A stretch of DNA of 23,476 nt, taken from positions 1-23,476 of IMG/VR virus record IMGVR_UViG_3300042890_001101. The stretch is one strand, 5' to 3'. Origin of the DNA: a virus. Under the pieces are notes generated by a model. That model saw only the letters and a list, made by a program, of their open reading frames with translations. It had not been told where the DNA came from and did no database searches. Below are positions 1-8,181 of this stretch, piece by piece (position 1 is the first letter of the stretch; each line of letters opens with the position of its first letter). Position numbers and translations under genes: made by a program.

Positions 1-154
1 CAGCAGTTTTTGCTACTAATGTTCCAACTTGTCCAACATACAATCCTGATGCAACGAATGGTAAACTTCCAATTGGATTTGACCCTGTGATGTTTTGTCC
101 ACCACTAAATTGTCCGTTTTCTACATTACCTGCTAAATTGAATACTTTGCTCAT
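1..154 (-). CDS. Partial structural-type protein, N-terminal 51 residues
   Basis: A reading frame starts with ATG at 154-152 and runs off the left end of the window after 51 full codons. It begins MSKVFNLAGNVENGQFSGG and is rich in Gly, Asn, Ser and Val, like a small virion protein. The start is supported by the leader between it and the upstream gene: that gene's TAA stop is followed by A-rich sequence and then the ATG, the same arrangement seen before the genes at 10530 and 20710. I do not recognise the family. Its place after the tape measure and protease suggests a minor virion or tail component, but that is inference only. Confidence 0.7.
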   Translation of the reverse strand, partial: MSKVFNLAGNVENGQFSGGQNITGSNPIGSLPFVASGLYVGQVGTLVAKTA

Positions 155-169
155 TTTATTTTATTTTTA
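155..169 (-). promoter_or_regulatory. A-rich stop-to-start translation leader
   Basis: The minus strand reads ATTAAAAATAAAATAAA and then ATG, with the upstream TAA stop inside it. ATTAAAAATAAA also precedes the genes at 10530 and 20710. There is no Shine-Dalgarno sequence. A-rich leaders of this kind are known to support initiation in Bacteroidota, so this is probably a translation signal. Confidence 0.5.
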
Positions 170-490
170 ATTTATTGTATATGTTTTTCCCTCAAACTTA
201 AATGAGGATATGTTATCGTATGTTAATGTTCTCCATCCTTCTCTTGTAGTAGGTGCAACTAAGTTCACCATACCTTCTTCTGCTTTAGTTTCACTTTGGT
301 CAGAATTACTATAAAACTTTCCCCAATACACTTCATATGATGCTCTATGTGTTGGTGCTATTGCAGTTCTCCATTTTACAAACATAGGATTACTTGCAGT
401 GCTTCGTTTAAGCATATTCTTAAACTTAACCATTGATACTGATGGTAAAGCAAACTTTTGTAAATTCTTTATGTAAGTATCACTATTCAT
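167..490 (-). CDS. Small protein of unknown function, 107 aa
   Basis: This small protein follows the prohead protease and overlaps its end by 8 nt (AATGAATAG contains the start of one gene and the stop of the other), so the two are probably translationally coupled. The N-terminal half is basic and helical in character. The C-terminal third, around GWRTLTYDNISSFKFEGKTY (residues 85-104), has the pattern of a small beta-barrel with alternating aromatic and polar residues. I recall similar short C-terminal segments in other phage proteins but cannot name a family. It has no signal peptide, membrane segment or catalytic motif. A minor structural or assembly role is inferred from its position. Confidence 0.75.
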   Translation of the reverse strand: MNSDTYIKNLQKFALPSVSMVKFKNMLKRSTASNPMFVKWRTAIAPTHRASYEVYWGKFYSNSDQSETKAEEGMVNLVAPTTREGWRTLTYDNISSFKFEGKTYTIN

Positions 491-1553
491 TTCCTAACAA
501 TGCTGGTGCAATGATTAAATTCTTTTTATCTTTCTTTTTTGCAGGTTCTCCTGCATAACTGCTTCCTGGAATAGAAGGCATTGTTTCCGTTTCCGTTAAC
601 AAACCTAATTGTCTTAATTTATTTCTGCTCCATCCTAATGCTGCTTTGCCGCCCCATGCATCATACATCAATTTACCACATCCGTCTCCGTATGCAGTTG
701 ATGTTTCCAAATCTTTTTCATGTCTACTTAAAAAAGAATACATTCTCTTTATAGTATCTACACTAATAGGTTCTCCTTTTGCCAATTGGGATGCTCGTTG
801 CTTACCAACAGGAGTTCCACATGAACCCCATCCATTCTTATCTACATAGTCTAATACTCTTTTAGCATTTCCTTTTACACCATCCGGGTAGTCTGAATAA
901 CTTTCCATGTCTATTCTCTTACCACCTCTATATCTGCTATCTTTACGAATTGTATTTTTGATATAAGATAAAACTACATTAGCTTCTGCTTCTGATAATT
1001 CATTGATATCTTTTAATAGTATATCTTCTTTACTAGCTTCAACTAATTTGTGTTCAAATAAACCTTCAATAGAAAATCCTTTCACTTTACCTGTTTTCAC
1101 ATAGTCTTTCCAAATCTTCTCATCAGCAACTTTAAACATTCCCATCCAAGCTCCTTCAGGGACATTTAAGCCATACACATTACTCTTATCTAATTTCCCT
1201 TCTTTAATCCAACTCTCAACTAAATGAACTTTTCCATTTATAGACTCATCATGTTCCAAAGTAGCCTTATCGTTATACTTCTTCATTAAATAGTTTTGAG
1301 CAACCTTCTTAACCGTTTCTTTTGACAGAAACACATTATATGGTTGTCCTTCACCATCTATTCTTAATATCTTTTTATCAGGTATTAAAATAGGCCCAAT
1401 TAACATTCTTTGTTCATTGTCTACTGCTGCAAAAAGAGTTTCTTCTTTACCAAAGGCAATCCAATCCATTTCTATTGCAGGACTTTCTACCAATGATATA
1501 GCAAACACTTCATCAACACCTTCTTCTTCAACCTTTAATTCAAATAGTTTCAT
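483..1553 (-). CDS. Prohead serine protease, XkdF/S78_2-like, with extra C-terminal domain
   Basis: This is probably the head-maturation protease that trims scaffold and capsid proteins in the prohead. The N-terminal 165 residues fit the XkdF-like peptidase S78_2 pattern: a beta-rich start (residues 50-78), a Glu-His-Asp motif with candidate catalytic His101, a VESW motif (112-115), GAWMGMFKV (134-142) and a GFSIEG motif with candidate nucleophile Ser161. Residues about 219-315 form a second conserved domain: DYPDGVKGNAKR, NGWGSCGTPVGKQRA, then a C-G-K-L segment and a DAWGG motif near 298-302. I recall this domain in other phage head-protease genes, but its function is unknown to me. The gene lies downstream of the tape measure, far from the capsid and scaffold genes. 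A weak copy of the module's promoter-like element (1555-1588) precedes the ATG. Confidence 0.85.
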   Translation of the reverse strand: MKLFELKVEEEGVDEVFAISLVESPAIEMDWIAFGKEETLFAAVDNEQRMLIGPILIPDKKILRIDGEGQPYNVFLSKETVKKVAQNYLMKKYNDKATLEHDESINGKVHLVESWIKEGKLDKSNVYGLNVPEGAWMGMFKVADEKIWKDYVKTGKVKGFSIEGLFEHKLVEASKEDILLKDINELSEAEANVVLSYIKNTIRKDSRYRGGKRIDMESYSDYPDGVKGNAKRVLDYVDKNGWGSCGTPVGKQRASQLAKGEPISVDTIKRMYSFLSRHEKDLETSTAYGDGCGKLMYDAWGGKAALGWSRNKLRQLGLLTETETMPSIPGSSYAGEPAKKKDKKNLIIAPALLGNE

Positions 1554-1554
1554 A

Positions 1555-1588
1555 TAGTAAAAACATTATTATTTCAAAAAATCATTAT
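1555..1588 (-). promoter_or_regulatory. Promoter-like bipartite element, weaker copy
   Basis: On the minus strand ATAATGAT (6 of 8 positions match ATAACTAT) is followed after exactly 13 nt by AATGTTTTTACTATATG, which runs into the start codon of the protease gene. Spacing and box order match the three strong copies near 13600, 16150 and 21030. It overlaps the tape measure stop codon. If it is a promoter its start site would be at or past the ATG, so the role is less certain here. Confidence 0.4.
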
Positions 1589-3348
1589 CCACCTACAAAT
1601 GTTGCAGCTCTACTTGTTCGTCTGTCTAAAGCTTGTTGTGAACTAATTTCACCACTTACTACATATGCTTTAATTGGTCTCTGTGCAGATGCAATAGTTT
1701 CACCTATTTGTGCAGTTGGATTTTGTCCTCCACCTGTTTGTATTTGTGGTGCTGCAGTTACTGCTACTGTTGGTGGTGCAGGAACACTTGCAGTGGAAGT
1801 TCCACTAGATGAACCTGCCTGGCCTGAACCTGACGATTTACTTTTACCTGCTCCTAAGATTGCTGCAATTTGTGCAGCTGATGATACACCTACTGCCGTA
1901 ATTTGTAATGCAGTATTTATTTTATTTGATGCCTTACCAGCTATACCACCTGCAACTGCTGCTTTACCTGCTGCAGCTTCTGCAATACCTAATGGTGCAG
2001 TGATTGGGTTTACTAATTTTGGTATTGCCATTAAGATTGCTGCATTACCTGTTGCAATTGCTTTATCGTATTCAAATCCTGCAGCTTTACTATTAACTAA
2101 TATTTGTCCAATAGATGATGCAGCATTGATTGCAACCTGTGCAATACCAAATGCTTTGGCCATTGCCGAACCTTGTTCAAATACATTTATCAAACTTCCA
2201 AATATACCTTGAATATTTTGACCTAAACTAACCCATGATTGTGCTACTGCCTGATTAGTTCTAAATGTTACATCTTCTCTATCTTGTTCTAATTTCTTAA
2301 TCTTTTCAAATTGGTCTAATTGAAATTTAGCACGCTCATCTGCATCTTTTAATCTTTTCTCTTTATCCTTCTCTTCTTGTTCTCTTTGTTTAGCTAAATA
2401 CTTATCATCAATTTCTTTTAATGCGTCAGCCTGTGCTTGTTTTAAAGTAGTTGTATCTTCACCATATTTAGTTGCAAGAAATAATAGTCTAGAATAATGT
2501 TCGTTTACTTTAAATTCTTCTTGTTCTCTTTCAGAAAGTAATTCTAACATTGCTTCTTTCTGTCCAGCCATCAATTCTTTTAACTCCTCTTCTCGTATTT
2601 TTTTCGTTTCATCCGTATGGTCTTTTAAATCTTTCTTTTGTTTGTCTAAGTTTTCTTTTTGAGTTTTAGTCATTTTCTTTTGACCTGCCTCAAATCTACC
2701 AACTGCTGCTTCGTAGTTATCGGTAAATCCTGTTACTGATGATTTAGCATCTTCCCATGCACCTTTGAAATCTCCTTTGAATAATTTTACAACTGCTGAA
2801 CCTAACTTACCCAATGATTGGAATACTGCAGTAACAGCTGAATAAACTACCTTAAATGCTTTTGTGACATAAGGCATCACATTCAATGCTAACTCTATAA
2901 ATCCGTCTATTAAGGGTTGTAATGCACCTAATATACCATTCAATGCCTGTTCAAACATAATAAGGATAGGTTCAAACTTTTTCATTGTCTCTTCCGACTT
3001 TGACAAAGCTGCAACAAATCCTCCAATTAAAGAAACGATTAAACCAATTACAGATGCTTTTAATGCAGCATTAAATGAAGAAAATGTTTTCTCTGCATTT
3101 CTAATTGCTTTACCAAACATACCTAATGGACCTGATGCATTTTCCAAGTATCCAGCAAAGTCATCAGCGGTTGCACTAGCATCTTTAATAGCATCATCCA
3201 TATCACGGATTTGAGCCGATATCTTATTAAATTCAGCAGAGCCTGCAGCCGTTTCTCTTAATTGTCTCTTTAATGCTTTTAGATTAGCTATTGTAGGTTC
3301 TATGTTAGTTTCTACATCAACTTTTACTTTGATTTTCTTATCGGCCAT
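1585..3348 (-). CDS. Tail tape measure protein
   Basis: This is the tape measure that sets tail length and is threaded through the tail tube. The 587 residues have the expected build: a charged helical N-terminus (about 1-60), a hydrophobic segment IGLIVSLIGGFVAAL (101-115) with further apolar stretches to about 190, a long Lys/Glu/Gln coiled coil (about 215-365), an Ala/Gly-rich apolar region (about 395-500), and a flexible Ser/Gly/Pro linker. The tail end contains IKAYVVSGEISSQQALDRR (559-577), a pattern I associate with tape measures of Bacteroidota phages. At about 0.15 nm per residue a tail near 90 nm is expected. It overlaps a 52-codon gene by 25 nt at its start. The start ATG at 3348 is followed by MADKKIKVKVDVETN. 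The gene lies after the hub genes, whereas tape measures commonly precede them. Confidence 0.93.
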   Translation of the reverse strand: MADKKIKVKVDVETNIEPTIANLKALKRQLRETAAGSAEFNKISAQIRDMDDAIKDASATADDFAGYLENASGPLGMFGKAIRNAEKTFSSFNAALKASVIGLIVSLIGGFVAALSKSEETMKKFEPILIMFEQALNGILGALQPLIDGFIELALNVMPYVTKAFKVVYSAVTAVFQSLGKLGSAVVKLFKGDFKGAWEDAKSSVTGFTDNYEAAVGRFEAGQKKMTKTQKENLDKQKKDLKDHTDETKKIREEELKELMAGQKEAMLELLSEREQEEFKVNEHYSRLLFLATKYGEDTTTLKQAQADALKEIDDKYLAKQREQEEKDKEKRLKDADERAKFQLDQFEKIKKLEQDREDVTFRTNQAVAQSWVSLGQNIQGIFGSLINVFEQGSAMAKAFGIAQVAINAASSIGQILVNSKAAGFEYDKAIATGNAAILMAIPKLVNPITAPLGIAEAAAGKAAVAGGIAGKASNKINTALQITAVGVSSAAQIAAILGAGKSKSSGSGQAGSSSGTSTASVPAPPTVAVTAAPQIQTGGGQNPTAQIGETIASAQRPIKAYVVSGEISSQQALDRRTSRAATFVGG

Positions 3349-3482
3349 AATCTTCGTTTAATGTTTTTACCCAAATCTTTCCAAGTTGTAGGAATTTGAT
3401 ATTTTCCTTTTGCTATATCAACTCTTTCAGAAATACCATAATGGTTTCCTGAATTCAAAATGCTTATTATTATTGGTATCAT
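3324..3482 (-). CDS. Small basic protein, 52 aa, overlapping the tape measure start
   Basis: An ATG at 3482-3480 opens a 52-codon frame that ends at TAA 3326-3324, inside the first codons of the tape measure gene (25-nt overlap). The product starts MIPIIISILNSGNHYGISER and continues with a basic region, KGKYQIPTTWKDLGKNIKRR. It fills an otherwise empty 173-nt gap, has natural-looking amino-acid use, and its start sits directly behind a promoter-like element (3485-3517). Overlapping small genes upstream of tape measures often belong to tail assembly, but I cannot assign a family. The frame could also be a non-coding leader. Confidence 0.55.
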   Translation of the reverse strand: MIPIIISILNSGNHYGISERVDIAKGKYQIPTTWKDLGKNIKRRLWPIRKSK

Positions 3483-3484
3483 AT

Positions 3485-3517
3485 ATTAAAAACAACTTTA
3501 TTGTAATAAATAAGTAA
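3485..3517 (-). promoter_or_regulatory. Promoter-like element before the small gene and tape measure
   Basis: The minus strand carries GTTGTTTTTAATATATG directly at the start codon of the small gene. At 13-nt spacing upstream lies a degenerate first box, TTACTTAT (5 of 8 matches to ATAACTAT). The second box is a strong match and the first is weak. It sits in the gap between the second hub gene and the tape measure unit, where a new transcript would make sense. Confidence 0.4.
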
Positions 3518-3521
3518 TGAA

Positions 3522-4943
3522 TTAACACTGCACTGATGAAAGGTCTATTACAATACCTGTTACTGGACTAATATCCCAAGTTGAACCATTCATAAACACA
3601 TTATTATATCCTGTTAATGGATTAGGGAATGTATCAACATACACATAACATCCAACACCAAAATCAAATGTATCACAATCCGAATAGAATGTTCTATTAT
3701 TAACTACATCACTACATGTTTCCGATACATTGTCTCCTCTACCACATCCAGTATATTCATATACACTACTTATTGAATAATAATATGAGTTAGAGAATGA
3801 TGATGTTAATGCTCCACAAGTTTCATACATTCTATAATAAGTAGATGCAGTTGGTGCAGTAATTACTCTTGGAGAATTACATCCTGCAGTATTGTTTCCG
3901 CCCCATGTTGAACCATCTAATGAAGTTTGTATTGTTGTCGCAGTGCAACCAGAACATCCACTACCTGTTGTAAAGAAAATACTAATATCTCCTCCACTAA
4001 CCGATGCAGAAGTAATCGTTGGAGTGCAACAACTTCCAGTTTGTATAACATTAGTGCTACCTGAAATTGTAATATTGTGTCCTGCCGTAAATGTTGTTGA
4101 GAATGTTATAACCGTATCACCACTACCCGAATAAATGTATTGGGTTGAACTTGTTATCAATGTTCCATTATCAAAAGTTGTTAGTGTTGCAGATGCCGTA
4201 GTATACGGGCCCCATACAGTTGAACCACCATCTTTACCTTCCAATGTTACATTTGCAACAGTTCCACCTGCAATAGATTGTGTGAAATCACCACTAAAGA
4301 AATACGAAGTACCTGATACAAATAAATTAGCGTCTATGAATGCAGTTGGACTTGCATTATATTCTTCTAAATGTATTGATGCAGTTGCATCTGGGGTTGG
4401 TGGTGGAGGTGGTTCTGGTTGTGCATCAGAAATAGTATCTGCAATAATAGGGCCTAATAATTGTAAACTACACTCACCTGTTTTAAGTGAGTAATCGTTT
4501 ATTGCTCTTAAATGATAATAGTTACCTCTAAAGTTTACCACATCATTCAATTCCATTTTTACATAATCAGCTAAAGGAATAATTGCTTCACAAGTTAATA
4601 ATCTAGTATATGGATTATAAAGTAAACTTACATATCTTTCCCAATAAGTAGTGTATAAATTGTTTGTTGGCACCTCACCATATGATGCTCCTTCATTATT
4701 AAAAAGTAATGATAAACTATCAGTTGTAGGAAAACTACCTGATACTACATTATAATTGTCAAAGTATGGAAATGCATTTTGTTGAAATGTTACTCCACCA
4801 AAAGCAGCCGAACCACTTTCAATCCAATAAGTTTCACAATCTATTAATCCGTTATAAAAATAGATATGTGGTAAAACTCTTGTAGGATTATAATTTTGGT
4901 CACCTATAAATGTTGGTATGTATATTGGTATAATTTGACTCAT
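3522..4943 (-). CDS. Tail hub C-terminal-like protein with Cys-rich adhesin-like domains
   Basis: Residues 1-168 resemble the closing domain of Bacteroidota-phage tail-hub proteins: TYWERYVSLLYNPYTRLL (99-116), then LADYVKMELNDVV and YYHLRAIND. A proline linker, PEPPPPPTP (176-184), leads to beta-rich repeats. Residues about 305-390 look fibronectin-like, with Cys pairs (305/306, 330/333). The last 75 residues (Cys400 to the terminal Cys473) share a pattern with the end of the neighbouring 670-residue hub protein: CS, then Y-x-D, then P-L/V-T-G-Y, a late G-x-I and a final Cys. I infer a tail-tip protein that carries an exposed adhesin-like tip. Its A-rich leader (4944-4957) contains the upstream gene's stop codon. 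The hub assignment of the N-terminus is from memory of family patterns. Confidence 0.75.
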   Translation of the reverse strand: MSQIIPIYIPTFIGDQNYNPTRVLPHIYFYNGLIDCETYWIESGSAAFGGVTFQQNAFPYFDNYNVVSGSFPTTDSLSLLFNNEGASYGEVPTNNLYTTYWERYVSLLYNPYTRLLTCEAIIPLADYVKMELNDVVNFRGNYYHLRAINDYSLKTGECSLQLLGPIIADTISDAQPEPPPPPTPDATASIHLEEYNASPTAFIDANLFVSGTSYFFSGDFTQSIAGGTVANVTLEGKDGGSTVWGPYTTASATLTTFDNGTLITSSTQYIYSGSGDTVITFSTTFTAGHNITISGSTNVIQTGSCCTPTITSASVSGGDISIFFTTGSGCSGCTATTIQTSLDGSTWGGNNTAGCNSPRVITAPTASTYYRMYETCGALTSSFSNSYYYSISSVYEYTGCGRGDNVSETCSDVVNNRTFYSDCDTFDFGVGCYVYVDTFPNPLTGYNNVFMNGSTWDISPVTGIVIDLSSVQC

Positions 4944-4957
4944 AATATTTTATTTTA
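4944..4957 (-). promoter_or_regulatory. A-rich stop-to-start translation leader
   Basis: On the minus strand the upstream TAA stop runs into TAAAATAAAATATT and then the ATG of the second hub gene. It is a shorter version of the ATTAAAAATAAA leaders at 155, 10531 and 20711. Confidence 0.4.
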
Positions 4958-6967
4958 ACAGAAGAAACCACTTCCATATCCTATCACTCCATTTATTCTA
5001 TTGATTTCAATTATTTCAGCACCTGAATATGTTTCAACAAAATAAAAATATCCAGTCACAGGAGATGAAGCATATCTATCAAAATATAAAACCTCACCTT
5101 GCGTTAATGTTCCTGAAACTGTGTATACATCAAATATCGATGCAGCAGAACATGCATAAATTGGATTAGATGATGGTGAAAGTATCACTTGACCCGCATA
5201 GAATGTAGTAGGTGTAGGGTTTATACCACTAACACTTCCAGATAAACCTGTTCCTGCAATTCTAATCAATGGGTCTGATGCAAATGTAGTTTTTACATTA
5301 TACTCACCTTGTGAATAGAAATTAGTAGTGTCAATATAATATTGCTTACCATATTCTCTATTTGCCTGTTTACTAAATTGTTGAGATATATAATCAGTAT
5401 CTAAAGTATCTCCAAAGTTTAATTTATTAACTGCAAGGTTATTTGCAGGAATTACTTCTATATTTTTATCTAAGTTAATGTATTTATTAAAATCTTTTAC
5501 TTCACCTCTCTTATAAAAATCATTAAATGTTTCAATTATAAATTCATTTAATTTAGTTTTATTAGGATAGATTACTAAGTTAAACTTTCTTTGTAATCCT
5601 AATATAAAATCAATCTGTTTAATACCTGTTGTTCCATATGGCATATTAGAAGGTATATCCATTATTCTACCATCAGCAGCCTGTTTAACTTCTTTAATTT
5701 CTATAAAAGATTTAGTTGTTCCTTGTGGGTCTAATGTCACAAGTGGTTGAACAGTTGGTGGTGCATTATTTGGTGATTGTCTTATTTGAAAATAATAACT
5801 ACCAGATGGAATAGTATTGAATTTAAACTCACTTGCTAATTCATATGTTGTATTGATACCACCAGTCCTACTTTGTTGTAATTGGTCAAAGAAATTAATA
5901 TACGATGATACTGCTTGTGTAGAATAAGGTGTTAAACTACCTGTCTCTAACATTCTTAACTGCCATGTTCCATTTGCAGAAAGTGTACCTGGCATATTAT
6001 TTACCGAGCAACTTACATTGATATTTATGTTTAATGCACCTTTTAAGTTAGTCGTTTTCTCAACTGTATATGCACCATTATTGTAAAAGTTTTGTGGGTC
6101 AGATAATTTATTATACCAAGGTAAAGTTGTCCAACTACCAGATGCTAATGTTATGTCTGTCATACCACTACCTGATACTGCACCTACTTTTATTTTACCA
6201 TATGTTTCTAAATCAATACCACTAAACTCAGGATATTTTAATCCATAATTACAAACCATATAAACATCATCTAAAAATGCTTGGTTCATAAATGAAGATG
6301 AGTATGTGTATCCTGCTTCTGCAAATATTGCATCTAATACAGGTTTAACTCTAATTGCAGGTTTGAAGTTTTGAACACATAATGCACCATCTTGGTCATC
6401 TACACCAAATAAATTCAATGCACCTTGTGTGAATGTATATCCACTACCATAATCGGCAAGTGGATAAACTATATCTCCATTAAATAAATTTCCACTCCAA
6501 CTTGCTGTAATATTTTCGTAAGATGCAGTGTGATTGTATTGTGAAAGAGAAGTTAAGTCAGTCAAAAAGTTTCTATTAATATCTCTACCAAAAGAGGAAA
6601 GAGTTCCATAAACAGTTACTTCGTATGAGTCAATAAATTTATTTGCAATTACATTTACTTTATTTAATTGAATGTATCCATTTGCAAGATAAACTGAGTC
6701 AAAATCAAAATATGCAGGAACTTTTATATTCGTTGCAAATAAAAATGGATTTTGAATACTAATATCGTATACATGTTCAAAGAATGCATTATTTACTTTT
6801 GTTCCAGGCAGAGTAATCTGTCTTGTAAAGTCAGATGGCAATTGTCCTATGTCAAATAAACCAGTTACATTATTTGATAATTTTATATCTTCATCTTCAA
6901 ATATATCTAACTGTGTTCCGTTTGCTATTAATCTAAAAGTAAATGCTTGAGTAGAAATTATTCCCAT
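4955..6967 (-). CDS. Tail hub / tail-associated baseplate-type protein
   Basis: This is a large tail-tip protein, probably the hub at the end of the tail tube. The N-terminus has the signature I associate with hub proteins of Bacteroidota phages: DIFEDEDIKL (21-30), FDIGQLPSDFTRQITLPGTK (38-57) and a following NN-x2-FF-x-H motif. A middle beta-rich region has few recognisable motifs. Residues about 434-525 (KQIDFILGLQRKFNLVIYPN and the following segments) again fit the hub family. The last 66 residues (Cys606 to the terminal Cys670, with NGVIGYGSG near the end) form a small domain shared with the next gene, 3522-4943. The upstream gene's stop and this start overlap by one base (TAATG), so translation is probably coupled. 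The hub appears divided between this gene and the next. Confidence 0.82.
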   Translation of the reverse strand: MGIISTQAFTFRLIANGTQLDIFEDEDIKLSNNVTGLFDIGQLPSDFTRQITLPGTKVNNAFFEHVYDISIQNPFLFATNIKVPAYFDFDSVYLANGYIQLNKVNVIANKFIDSYEVTVYGTLSSFGRDINRNFLTDLTSLSQYNHTASYENITASWSGNLFNGDIVYPLADYGSGYTFTQGALNLFGVDDQDGALCVQNFKPAIRVKPVLDAIFAEAGYTYSSSFMNQAFLDDVYMVCNYGLKYPEFSGIDLETYGKIKVGAVSGSGMTDITLASGSWTTLPWYNKLSDPQNFYNNGAYTVEKTTNLKGALNININVSCSVNNMPGTLSANGTWQLRMLETGSLTPYSTQAVSSYINFFDQLQQSRTGGINTTYELASEFKFNTIPSGSYYFQIRQSPNNAPPTVQPLVTLDPQGTTKSFIEIKEVKQAADGRIMDIPSNMPYGTTGIKQIDFILGLQRKFNLVIYPNKTKLNEFIIETFNDFYKRGEVKDFNKYINLDKNIEVIPANNLAVNKLNFGDTLDTDYISQQFSKQANREYGKQYYIDTTNFYSQGEYNVKTTFASDPLIRIAGTGLSGSVSGINPTPTTFYAGQVILSPSSNPIYACSAASIFDVYTVSGTLTQGEVLYFDRYASSPVTGYFYFVETYSGAEIIEINRINGVIGYGSGFFC

Positions 6968-8130
6968 TACATGATTAATTTATAAGGTTGGCCGTATTGG
7001 AAATCAAATTGATATTGAATTACTTTATCTACCACACCTGTTTTAAATACTACATTTTGAGTTGTAATAGTCAAAGGTCTAACTAAATTGTTTGCCTCAT
7101 CATATACCCAATAAATCTCATCACTTACTAATAATTGTTTTAGAATATCATTGTAATCTTGTGGTAACCAATTTGAGTTTACACTCAATCCTTGTTTACT
7201 ATCTACAATGTATGCCTGATTTGCAGTATCATATGATTGATAAGATAAAGTTGAACTTTCCCATGTTCCTAATTGTGGTTGATATAATCTCTTTTCAGTT
7301 GAAAATGAATTTTTACTTATCATATTGAAATTCATATAATCAAACTGACCAAATCTATTTTTCCATTTTATTCTTACATTTGGATATTTTTGTTCACATG
7401 TTAATTCATATCTAATTGCACTACCTAATGGTGTTGAACTTGCATAAGGTTGAACTGAAAACCATTCCATTCCTATTGTAGAAAGAGGGAAACCACTTTG
7501 TGCAGGGCCTATTGGATATCCTGCAATCTGGCCAGATGATGATGCATTAGTTGCAACTGCATAATCTGCACTTCCTAAATTAGAAGTATAAACTACTTTT
7601 GTAGGTTGTGTTGAACCAATATCACCTGTATATACTCCTGACATTCCTTTGTTAGTTATAAATGCAGATTGAGTTGTAGGCCCATCAGTCATTAAAGGCC
7701 AATATATTGATGATGTAAATAATGGTTGTCCTATTGGTTGAGGAAATATACCATAACCATCCAATGCTTTATATGTTGATGTTTTTAAATGAGACCCAGT
7801 CACATAAGTGCTACCTGATAACCATTGATAATAAAAATCAACTGCAAAGTATTCAACAGATGATGTATTAGCAATTGCTAAATCAGTAAGAGTAGAATTT
7901 ATAATTCTATTTAAGTCAAAAATACCTGAACCTACTGTGTTTGGGAATTTAGCTATTGTGTAATTTGCAAGAGACGATGATTGAAACTGCGAACCTGTCC
8001 AAAAGTAAAGTTCTCCTATATATTGAAATGAAGAAGAAGTGTATACTGGTGTGCTTTCCAATACCGAAAATATAATCGGTGATTGTGCTAAAGATGCAGT
8101 TGCTGGTGTTTGTAGTAATGATAAAGCCAT
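6967..8130 (-). CDS. Tail structural protein, distal-tail candidate
   Basis: A 387-residue, mostly beta protein with many Ser, Thr and Tyr residues. It lies directly before the hub and overlaps it by one base (TAATG). The middle carries CEQKYPNVRIKWKNRFGQFD followed by YMNF, and the C-terminus has a LLVSDEIYWVYDEANNLVRP segment and ends YQFDFQYGQPYKLIM. I recall this layout (arginine and lysine-rich strand, then Gly-x-Phe-Asp, then a short final beta domain) in tail proteins next to Bacteroidota-phage hubs. A distal-tail or tail-tip adaptor role is inferred from the order neck protein, this gene, hub. No lectin or enzyme motif was found. The leader on the minus strand has GGTTTTTATATAAAGGAAAT, which holds both a T-rich box and an AAGGA-like stretch. 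Confidence 0.65.
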   Translation of the reverse strand: MALSLLQTPATASLAQSPIIFSVLESTPVYTSSSFQYIGELYFWTGSQFQSSSLANYTIAKFPNTVGSGIFDLNRIINSTLTDLAIANTSSVEYFAVDFYYQWLSGSTYVTGSHLKTSTYKALDGYGIFPQPIGQPLFTSSIYWPLMTDGPTTQSAFITNKGMSGVYTGDIGSTQPTKVVYTSNLGSADYAVATNASSSGQIAGYPIGPAQSGFPLSTIGMEWFSVQPYASSTPLGSAIRYELTCEQKYPNVRIKWKNRFGQFDYMNFNMISKNSFSTEKRLYQPQLGTWESSTLSYQSYDTANQAYIVDSKQGLSVNSNWLPQDYNDILKQLLVSDEIYWVYDEANNLVRPLTITTQNVVFKTGVVDKVIQYQFDFQYGQPYKLIM

Positions 8131-8181
8131 TTATATTTCCTTTATATAAAAACCACTAAATCAAAAAAAGTATGTGATACT

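Noticed and set aside
1793-2212. Long open frames on the plus strand, such as this one and those at 4135-4494 and 19716-19997
   Set aside because: They are mirror images of Ala/Ser/Thr-rich minus-strand genes. Their products have no recognisable domain, and no leader of the kinds seen here precedes them.
3732-3740. An RGD tripeptide in the tip domain of the second hub protein (residues 402-404)
   Set aside because: RGD binds animal integrins. A bacterial phage has no such target, and a three-residue match is expected by chance.
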